DNA from: Panagrolaimus kolymaensis
Taxonomy: Eukaryota; Nematoda; Chromadorea; Rhabditida; Panagrolaimidae
Direction of reading: 5' to 3'
Assembly: GCA_028622995.1 (NCBI GenBank)
Contig: JAJQJQ010000061.1
Span: forward strand, 992,001 to 1,056,000
Length of the DNA stretch: 64,000 nt
Below are positions 56,151-64,000 of this stretch, one piece after another. The notes under the pieces are model-generated. The model was given only the letters and a program-made list of their open reading frames with translations, made no database searches and was not told the origin of the DNA. Every line of letters begins with the position of its first letter. Position 1 is the first letter of the stretch. A program made the translations under genes and the position numbers.

Positions 56151-56804
56151 TTTTCGTTCCATAGTGTGCCTATATACATGACATACCCGTCAGAAAATTT
56201 TTACTAGCATGACATAACCGTCGGGATTTTTGGCCAGCATGGCATGACCGTCGACAGGAAAAAAAAATATCCACCCCCTTCTTGAAGTATGTTGGTGCCA
56301 TTATTTTTTGGGGTATTATTGCCGTAACCATAATAATTAGCATGAACACTTTATTTTTTTATCGAATGCAAAAAATAAAAAAATTTATTTCAAAAGTGAC
56401 CTTTGCACTCCATAAAATGTTACACAAGTAAGCAAAAAAAAAAAATGTCTTTTAAGAATGAAAAAAAAATAGTAAGGAAAATTTGCATAATTTTCTGATG
56501 CTTGATGTTGCAAATAGCAACGGTATTTTGTTTCTTTGCCATTCCTATATTCTTTGTTGGAAGTAGTTTCATTTTTCATGCTCCACGTGAAAATTGGTTT
56601 GCTAATCTTGCACCACCAATAGCCTCACTGCATATTATTGCTGATCTTTCATGTTTATTATATTTTGTTAAGCCATATCGAAATTTTGTTAAAAATTTAA
56701 TTTTGAGAAAAGCTTCGAATCGAGTTGTTTTGTTTACTACTAACATTAAAATGTCTAAAATTACAAACTATGTATCGATCGAAAGAAGACGTGGAACCTT
56801 ATAA

Positions 56805-57338
56805 ATTCTTGATAAATATACTGTTTTACTTTATCACACTTTATGATAAAAAAAATGTTTAATTTGTCAAAAAAATTAGGGTTTTAATTACTTTTTTTTT
56901 GAAAACCACCAACTGTAAATACTTTTCTATGCCAACGAAGCAGAAAAGTGACTTAATTTTGTAATTTTTTTATTTGATAAAATAAATTTTAAAGTAATTA
57001 TTTTTAGGATCAAACTACAAAAAAAGAAATGATACTTCACTTTGATAACAAAACAAAAAAAAATAACGTTATTTCTCACAGCGTAAAGGGTTGCGTTTGA
57101 TGATTCATGATTACAACTCCAATCGCGTTGCAGCAGTTGGCGTTGTTAAAAAGAGAAGACGAATAAATTGCAAAGCTAATCGATTTTTTTTTTCTTTTTT
57201 GGTTAGTATAATTTCATCACTCGCTAAAAATGTTTTCAAAATAAAAATAAGTTAAATAAGTCTATGTTATAAACGTTATATTTTTTTACCATTTGGTGTC
57301 ATTTTATTCTTGTATGTTTTTTAGGAACCTAATGAGAG
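56805..57338. other. Spacer between receptor and BTB gene
   Basis: Partly homologous to 41546-42119. No gene supported. Confidence 0.5.
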
Positions 57339-58728
57339 ATGAGTGATAAAGCTCGACAACTTCGGGTAAAGCAATATAGTGTTTTTAAAGCTCAAGATGC
57401 TCAAAAAGGTCATTTCGATGTCACTTTTCAAATAGGCAGTCAAGTAAGTTTATTTATTAAATCCTGAATTTTACTTTTATAAACTAATTTTTTTAGCAAC
57501 TTCACGCCCATAAATTTATGCTATCATCTGTTTCCGACACTTTTGAAACCATGTTTGAAGAAAGATGGACTAAAAAAGATGAACCTTTCCCAATAACAGC
57601 CCATTCCTATGATGACTTTAAAGAATTTCTTAATTTTATTTATGTTTCTGAATGCGCCATTACCGATAAAAATATTTCTTCTATTGTTGATTTGGCAGAA
57701 TTTTATCACGTGCCAGAATTAATGGACATATGTGATGAATATTTAACAAAAATGACTATCGATATTGTTAATTTTTTTCCATTGTTTGATTTCTCAACAA
57801 AATATCCAAACTTAGTATTATTCAAACCAAAAATAAATGGATTCATGAAAGACAATCTAACTATATTATTAAAATCCGAGGGTTATTTAACCTTTAAACA
57901 AGATCTTGTTAAAGAAATTGTTAATACTGGATTATCACTCGACAAATATGAAGATGTTTTTGAAGGAGTTAGTTGCTTGACTTATGTACAAATTAATAAA
58001 TTTGATAATTTCAAAATCAAAAATTTCAGGTTTACAATTGGGCTGAAAATCAAGCTGTCATAAAACAAGAGAATAATGAATCTTTAAATAAAAATGAAAT
58101 AATTAAAGAAGAAATTAATCATGTTTTACCCAAGATCGACTTTAAAAAAATGAGTAAAGATTTCGTTCATCGATATCTCAGTTAGTTTTATTAAATCTAG
58201 AAACATAAACTGTTTTTTTAAAAGATACTATTAACTTTTTAGTACCGCGAGCATTGATATTTACGACTGAAGAATTACAAGAATTGAGTGATCGATTGTG
58301 CACAAAACCATGTGTTAGCGGCAAGTTTTTGAGTATTAAAGTATATTCTAATAGAGAAAAAAAGTTTAGTTGCAATAATTAGTCAAGAAGGTAAAACATT
58401 AAGAGGAAATGTTTATGGAAATATATCATTTTTGGAACCTCTTTATAAAATAATTACTTGTTTAAAAATGAATGGTGCAAGAAGTGAAGGCAAATATGCA
58501 TCCTGGTATAAACAAATCATGCGTCCATTTGAACCAAGCCTTTTAACAAAAAACAACATGTTTGAATATTATTTTATACTCTTTAAAGATAATAACTATT
58601 TGGGAATTCGACAAACTAATGATATTAATGCCGAGGATTATTTGTTAGCTGAACTAAAAAGTGATGATGGATTTATTCTTTTGACAAATGAAATTAATTT
58701 AAAGATTGAAGCTAGCAGCGATTTTTAA
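57339..58728 (+). CDS. BTB-domain protein (one apparent frameshift)
   Basis: Exons 57339-57443, 57497-57967, 58030-58180 and 58243-58728. The product starts MSDKARQLRVKQYSVFKAQD and reads GHFDVTFQIGSQ, QLHAHKFMLSSVSDTFETMF, DDFKEFLNFIY, a BACK-like helical part, VYNWAEN, LPKIDFKKMSKDF. Exon 4 continues ALIFTTEELQELSDRLC and, after a shift at a run of seven A's (about 58360), SLVAIISQEGKTLRGNVYGN to the end. One extra A explains the shift; without it the protein is 403 aa. This may be a real mutation or a homopolymer sequencing error. BTB/BACK proteins usually serve as Cullin-3 ubiquitin ligase adaptors. I do not recognise the C-terminal domain. Confidence 0.75.
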
Positions 58729-58964
58729 CTTTTTATTATTATTATTACTAACAGATATACTATTTACTGTTTTTATAAAAAAAATTATTTTTTTGTTGAA
58801 ATAAAATTGGAGAAGCTGACAACATTAATGTAAACATTGCCTTAGCAGAGAAGTAAAAAAAACAATTTAATCACATAACTATGTATAGAGAAATCAGACA
58901 TGCTAAAACCTTCATTAAGATATTTTCATTTGACGAGGTTAAAGGCCTTTCCCCCTTCATTTAT

Positions 58965-59015
58965 GGATGGGATACTTTATGACAAATATGAAGATTTTTT
59001 TGAAGCTGTTAGTTC
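58965..59015 (+). pseudogene. Fragment of a BTB gene
   Basis: Codons for LYDKYEDFFEAV followed by the GTTAGTT donor resemble the end of exon 2 in both BTB genes (LDKYEDVFEGV, SEKYENVFKAV). The flanks are not BTB-like. A GC-rich inverted piece (GCCCGTCGCTC ... GAGCGGC) follows. Confidence 0.65.
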
Positions 59016-59851
59016 CGCCCGTCGCTCTCAAGCAGGCGGTCGCGAGCGGCATACAAGCGGCGTGAAGGGCTATAGAGAAACATCACTTATAAACATTATT
59101 TAAATTTTAAAAAAAAACAATGCCCTTTTAATAACATGTCACTTTTCTTTCATCATTCTTTCCTTCACTTTTTTAAATTTATTGTTCATCTAATCCAGGT
59201 AAAAATTAGCGTATGTGTTGTTTTTCAAATTTAATGACCAAGTGGATGGCAGCGAAAGTGATTAAAAATGAAAGCGCTCAGCTGAAAAGATAAAAGAGAA
59301 AAGAGAAAACAGGTGAAGTTTTGTGCTTTCTCAAAAATTAATGGCAATCGTCTATTTTTTTTTATCTTCAAAAAAAGAGATTTTCTGAGTGTTAGCAACG
59401 GGAATTTAACGCTAATGCCGACCTCCCTCTCCAAGTAGATTGACTTAATTTATATAAGCTAACAAACTTTCGGGCCATACCTTTTTTTGTCGTCGTAATT
59501 AAAGGGAATTCTCTACTTGTCACTGTTGAAAAAATAAATGGAAACAACTTCTAAAAAATATGATTATGGCTTTTTTTTTAATTCAGCTGTTGTCCATAAA
59601 ATATGTCGTTTTTTTAAATAGTTGAAGCACGGCACTTTCTTAGAAATATTAAAATAAGCAAATTCAGAGAACACAAAAAAAAATTCGTCATTTAAAAAAA
59701 GAAAGAAATGATTTGAAAAAATGGTTATAAAAGCTTCGGTATTATATTATTACATCTATGTTTTTTTTGTCAAACATTTTTTAGTTTAGTTGCTCTAAAT
59801 TCTATTTTTATATAATTTTTATTTCAAAATAAAAAACACGACAACAAATAA
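59016..59851. other. Intergenic with a dispersed repeat
   Basis: About 59230-59320 (ATGACCAAGT ... AAAAATGAAAGCG) resembles 63711-63800, so it is a dispersed repeat. No gene supported. ATAAAAGCTTC at about 59727 could be a TATA region for the next receptor. Confidence 0.5.
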
Positions 59852-61897
59852 ATGAATGAATCATCAAAAATAAGTTTACCATCCCCAACATTTGTGAATA
59901 TTTATTATTATTTTTCTACTTTTACTCTTTTATTAACATGGATAATATCTCCATTATTATTTTATATAATTATAACTCAATCAAAAAATTTAAAAATTTT
60001 TAAATGGTTTATTTTAAATCATTCCATTTGGTCTTTAGCTTTAGATAGTTTAATAGGCTTATTAAAACCTTTGGTATTAAGAGAGACTCTACGAGTAAAT
60101 TTAAAGATTTTCGAAGTCGGCGGAACAATTTTTTTTTTATTTTTTATTTTTCTTTACTAATCGGTTCTAAATGATATTTAAAAATTATTGGCGTCAAGCT
60201 TTTTCTCAAAAAGTAAGCAGGATATGCTAATTCTACCTATTGAAGTTGATGTCATGCATTAACTTCAAAAATTCGGCTAAATTCACCCATGAAGTATAAA
60301 AATTTGAATTTTATCCAATATTATCTAATAGATTGCGGGCTAATTTATGGTGTATACCATATATTTAAGTATTCATTAAAAATGAGGAGAAATTTGCATA
60401 TTTAAAATTAAAATGGATGCCATTTTTCAACCGTGACCTCGGAAAATCTGAAAAAAATTCCATATAATCCCCAGAATCTCAGCTATCGATTCCAAAAGAA
60501 ATTAAAAAAATACATGGTGCATTTAAGGAAATCCATAGATAAACGTGTTCTCGACCACATTTTTAACGAGGAAAATGGTGTTTTTTACTTTTTTCTCTTT
60601 GATTTTTTGGCGTTATGTTCGAATTGTTTTCAATGAAAGAAAAAAGTGAAAAACCATTTTCCCCGTTAAAAATGTGGTCGCGAGCATTTAAAAATTCATA
60701 AGTCCTTAATTGCACCATGTATTTTTTTAGTTTCTTTTGGAATCGATAGCTGAGATTCTGGGGATTATATGGAATTTTTTTCAGATTTTCCGAGGTCACG
60801 GTTGAAAAATGGCATCCATTTTAATTTTAAATATGCAAATTTCTCCTCATTTTTAATGAATACTTAAATATATGGTATACACCATAAATTAGCCCGCAAT
60901 CTATTAGATAATATTGGATAAAATTCAAATTTTTATACTTCATGGGTGAATTTAGCCGAATTTTTGAAGTTAATGCATGACATCAACTTCAATAGGTAGA
61001 ATTAGCATATCCTGCTTACTTTTTGAGAAAAAGCTTGACGCCAATAATTTTTAAATATCATTTAGAACCGATTGGTGAAAACAGAAAAAAACAAAAAAAA
61101 ACTTTGTTCCGCCCGATTTGAATCAGCTCACAGAACCTCTCTTAAGTCCTGCACCAAGCTGGTTTCCAACTGGATTATTTCATAATGGAAATCCGTTTAT
61201 TACTGGAATTTCAACACTTTTGGCTTTTAGTTTTGGATTAAATTGTATTGCAGGGGTTATGGCTACTTTAGCCAATCGATATTTATCAATTTTTCCATCA
61301 CCTTTATTTAAATGGTTAACACCAAAAAGAATAATAATTATAGTTATATTTTATCCAATTATTTTTTATACCATTCTTTCTCTTTTTGGCATATTTGGTA
61401 TTGATGCAGATATTAAAAATAATTATAAAATGGCAATAGAATATGATTCATTTTTTGCAACATTGAATATACCATCATCATTTTATTTTGCACCCATAAA
61501 ATATGCAAATATTCTTTTAATATATTCAACAACAATTTTATGTTTATTTTTGATTGTTGGACTTTTATGCTTAGGATATTTTATTTTTCTTGTTAAAACA
61601 GGTGATCATAAAATTGCGACCAGCCTTCAAAGTTCTTTAATTATATCATCAATTATGCAAGCTATAATTACATTTTTATTCTTACTTATACCATTAATTA
61701 CTTGGTTTGGTTTCATCATATTTGAAATTCCCAACACTTCATTAATTACTTTAATTCTCTTGTGTATTTTATCCCTTCATAGTGTATTAGAATTTTTAGC
61801 TATTTTATTTGGGGTTTTACCTTATCGTAAATTTTTAATAAATTTATTTTGTAAAAAAAATCATATTGCGTTAGTTGTAAATATTCCTTCAACATAA
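59852..61897 (+). pseudogene. Srh-like 7TM chemoreceptor, split by a TTAA-flanked element
   Basis: The first part (59852-60080) encodes MNESSKISLPSPTFVNIYYY, TWIISPLLFYIIITQSKNL and FKWFILNHSIWSLALDSLIG, then LLKPLVL. The second part (61146-61897) continues SPAPSWFPTGLF, the remaining membrane segments and LPYRKFLINLFCKKN. Together they make 327 codons in a single uninterrupted exon (326 aa). KWFILNHSIWSLALD and the PYRKF end are typical of the Srh family of chemosensory GPCRs. The break restores exactly when one TTAA copy and the element are left out. No other defect is visible, so the insertion is young. Confidence 0.9.
60081..61141. mobile_element. 1.06-kb palindromic element at a TTAA site
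   Basis: Flanked by TTAA on both sides (60077-60080, 61142-61145). The ends are GAGAG ... CTCTC. The two halves are long inverted copies: the inner arms (from AATCGGTTCTAAATG) are nearly perfect for about 400 bp, while the outer 90 bp of each arm are more diverged (shared GGCGGAACAA). TTAA duplication points to piggyBac-like or Sola-type transposases; the GAGAG ends do not match the usual piggyBac CCYT, so the family is open. It is non-coding. Confidence 0.85.
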
Positions 61898-61900
61898 TGC

Positions 61901-61970
61901 TATACCGAAATTGAAAAATGGCTAATTTTTCAAGCGCTTTTATCTATTTTTACCGTGGTAATCGTCAAAT
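61901..61970 (+). pseudogene. Tiny fragment of an Srg/Srv-like receptor
   Basis: Codons for EIEKWLIFQALLSIFT resemble the helix-6 start in the Srg/Srv-like genes (TERWLILQALFS). It lies directly behind the Srh-like gene and before the next intact receptor. Confidence 0.6.
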
Positions 61971-62280
61971 TAAAAAACCTCAGCGCTAATGTTGTAAACG
62001 AATTTTATTTGAAACAAAAGCGTATAAAGTTCAAGAAATTAAAAAAATGTCCTTTTTAGTTTTTATTACAGATAGGTCTTTTACACTATATTCAAAACTA
62101 TTATTCCAAGAAAAAATACAAAGTATTTTTTTAATTACTTTTATTTTCTCATGATTGGATAAATTTTCTTTGGATATGTTTTTTAATGAAAATAAAGTTC
62201 ATAAAAAAACCTAACCTTTTGGGTAGAAGAAAAAAATATATAGAAAATAGTTCTATATTTTTTTAGCTTTTTCTATTTTT
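61971..62280. other. Upstream region of the last receptor
   Basis: Resembles 19300-19463, supporting duplication of gene plus promoter. No gene of its own. Confidence 0.45.
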
Positions 62281-63205
62281 ATGGATGCAGCTAATTTTAT
62301 ATCATGGTTGACATTTTTGTTATTGATTTTAACGATGTTTTTCGAAATTATTATAATGATATTTTTAGTCTCTAACTTTTTTAAAGCTTCTTCACAATTT
62401 AAGAATGCATATTTTATTTTTTTGGTAATTGTATATTTTTTTGATGCAATTTATGCTTTCATTGGGATAGTATACACGATAAAACCGAACACCACAATAT
62501 CCATAATATTACTTATTTTTCACTGTTATTGCTCATTTTTAACTCCAATATGGAATTTACTTTTAGCTTTAAATCGATGCACAGCTATCGTTGCTCCAAT
62601 GAAACATAAATATGTTAGTAATTTTGATTTCATATTTTAGCATTTTTAATTATAGATTGTCGTTTATTTAGATATGGTCAAAGAAATTAACATTGATTTT
62701 AACTACTATTTTGCTCTTATCTCCTTTAATTATTTATGGATATCCGATAATGGAATTTTTGTTAAACAAAGAAAAAGATTTAAGCGGTTTTAATAAAAGT
62801 TTTTACACCCGAGCAATGATATTTACTATCGTTTTTACAGTATTAGTTTTAATTATTGTAATTTTTTCTGTTATAAAATCAAGGAATCAAGTGTATGCAA
62901 CATTAAATGCAAAAACCGAGCGTTGGTTGATTCTTCAAGCTTTATTATCTTCAATTTTTTTAATTGGATGTTATTTTTTACAATGGTTTCGAAGTCATTC
63001 AAATTTGGATGAAACTTTTATAAAAATTATGATAAATATGGTTTTAGTACTTTTTATTCTTCATTTATACTCAATAATTATTCCACATTTTATATTTAGT
63101 CCTAGATATCGTAAAGCTTTTATTAAATTTTATACAAATTTGTTTTTTGGAAAAACTTTTTTGAACAAAGTTACATTTATCCAACAACAACGCCAAATTC
63201 CATGA
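62281..63205 (+). CDS. Serpentine 7TM chemoreceptor, Srg/Srv-like (intact)
   Basis: Exons 62281-62613 (333 bp, identical in length to the paralogue at 25410) and 62672-63205 encode 288 aa. The start is MDAANFISWLTFLLL. Motif LLALNRCTAIVAPMKHKY precedes the 58-bp intron, IWSKKLTLILTTILLLSP follows it, and FSPRYRKAFIKFY is near the C-terminus. The donor GTTAGT is weaker than GTAAGT but also used by the BTB genes here. It is closest to the disrupted gene at 19464 (shared AANFIS start, QWF.SHSNLDE segment), so those two are recent duplicates separated by 40 kb. No lesion seen. Confidence 0.8.
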
Positions 63206-64000
63206 ATTTCTTAATTAATTTACTTCTTTATTTTTTAATATATTAATATATATCAAGTATGCACTTCCTATTGAAACAACTTTGAAGTTTTTATCCACAT
63301 GCAAATAAATACAAAAAATCTAAAATTTGTATGTTTTTTAGTTTTGTTTTAAAGCGTAGTTATTAATTAGAAAGTTATTAGTTTCTCGAAATTACGTTTG
63401 TACCTTAATAAAAAATAAATTAATTTTTGATGTCTATCAACTTTTTTATTGTATCGTGGGCACATAGTAGCTATGATCTACTAAGGTACATAGTTCAGGG
63501 AATCTTGAAGATAAGGATTTTTTGCTAGCAGAAATGGCAAAAAATTATCATTTTTCTCAATTTATTTATAAAATTCAAGCTTTTTACGAAAAACAATACC
63601 ATTTTATTAGAACCTTATTTTCAAAAGCTTTCAGTTCTCCTTTTTTTATTTTTAAAAATGAATGTTCTTTTAAGTTTGGCAGAACATAGCGTCACTTGTT
63701 TTCATTGAAATTAGATGACCAAGTTGGTGACAGTGAAAGTCATTAAAAATGAAAGCGGTCAGTTGCTAAGAGAAAGAGAAAAACAGGTGGTGAGGAGGAC
63801 TTTCCCAAATCAACGGCTATCGGCTATTTTCTGCTTTTCATCTTTAAAAGACTGAGTTGAGTGTCCGAGTAGTCACAAAAACTAAAAAAGCTAATTTAAA
63901 ATTTTTTTCTTAAAATAATAAAAAAAGTACGTTTTTCTCGGAAGTATTTTTTTTGCTTAAGCTTGTCAAAAAATTATAAAAATGAAAGATTGTATACTAT
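63206..64000. other. Intergenic to window end
   Basis: No gene supported. 63711-63800 is a second copy of the dispersed repeat at about 59230-59320. Confidence 0.5.

Larger units (their letters stand above)
53093..56291. mobile_element. 3.2-kb non-autonomous DNA element with 8-bp duplication
   Basis: The ends CATACTTCAAGAAGGGG and CCCCTTCTTGAAGTATG are inverted repeats, extended by GGGTGGATAT/ATATCCACCC. The flanks TTGGTGCC (53085-53092 and 56292-56299) are identical. Near the ends a short motif CATGACCGTC recurs (about 53134, 56240, with variants near 56177 and 56210), as in subterminal transposase-binding sites. No transposase frame is seen. The size class and duplication fit hAT. It contains a nested palindrome and a 49-nt perfect hairpin. 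Confidence 0.8.
52379..56804 (+). pseudogene. Str-superfamily-like 7TM receptor, split and decayed
   Basis: Third member of the set. Exon 1 52379-52883 (505 bp, as in the others); exon 2 52935-53092 plus 56300-56427 (together 286 bp, again the same); exon 3 from 56498 to TAA at 56804. It starts MEKVKIPILSRWENLTIDDL. Three lesions: an in-frame TGA at 53048-53050 where the paralogues have Leu-Lys or similar, a 3.2-kb insertion with an 8-bp duplication, and an acceptor changed from CAG to CTG before exon 3. So it was probably inactive before or soon after the insertion. The tail matches the fragment at 43516-43693. Confidence 0.85.

Noticed and set aside
60433..60799. Two opposing frames with the same TSENLKKIPYNPQNLSYRF peptide
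   Set aside because: They are the same palindrome arm read from both sides; no gene structure.

Overview
This window reads as nematode nuclear DNA. It is very AT-rich, its introns are short (about 30-180 bp, GT-AG, acceptors mostly TTTTCAG or TTTTTAG), and its genes belong to typical nematode families: serpentine 7TM chemoreceptors of three kinds, an arrestin-domain gene, MATH-less BTB genes, and secreted Cys-rich proteins including a TIL-type one. The species cannot be named from the sequence. Exon models were built by hand from splice signals and paralogue comparison, so ends may be off by a base or two.

Layout. 1-12005: a tandem array of about 1-kb units. Each unit starts TC, ends CTGG, and is separated from the next by one T; most carry a GAA-triloop hairpin followed by a T run, and six (seven with the partial first) carry a tRNA-like A-box/B-box/T-run cassette. 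12006-17114: three minus-strand secreted-protein gene remnants plus a plus-strand Helitron-type helicase ORF. About 720 bp past that ORF lies the same 3' tail as the array units (to 16943). 17679-17782: an odd tRNA-like gene on the minus strand. 19464-26646: a tandem cluster of Srg/Srv-like receptors (one disrupted, one decayed, one intact, one fragment) with a solo LTR. 26905-31860: a hAT-like element, a 44-bp minisatellite and three GAA-triloop hairpins. 32730-35265: an intact seven-exon secreted or anchored protein with three Cys-rich modules. 36202-43693: two Str-superfamily-like receptors, one broken by a second copy of the hAT-like element, and a BTB gene. 43794-50266: an arrestin gene split by a complete Ty3/gypsy retrotransposon. 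51202-51464: a small secreted six-Cys peptide gene. 52379-58728: a third receptor/BTB pair, the receptor split by another 8-bp-TSD element that holds a 1.4-kb palindrome. 59852-63205: an Srh-like receptor split by a TTAA-flanked palindromic element, then an intact Srg/Srv-like receptor.

How it fits together. The block 38248-43589 looks duplicated as 52379-58728 (receptor followed by BTB gene, with similar spacers). Mobile DNA dominates. In five coding exons I can define the insertion to the base: a target-site duplication is visible in four of them and a likely short one in the fifth, and removing the insert plus one TSD copy keeps the reading frame. This implies recent insertions into a fast-turnover chemoreceptor region. 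The most unusual observation is the link between the 12-kb array and the helicase ORF through a common 3' terminus, which suggests tandem, non-autonomous rolling-circle (Helitron-like) units that also carry Pol III-type tRNA-like cassettes.
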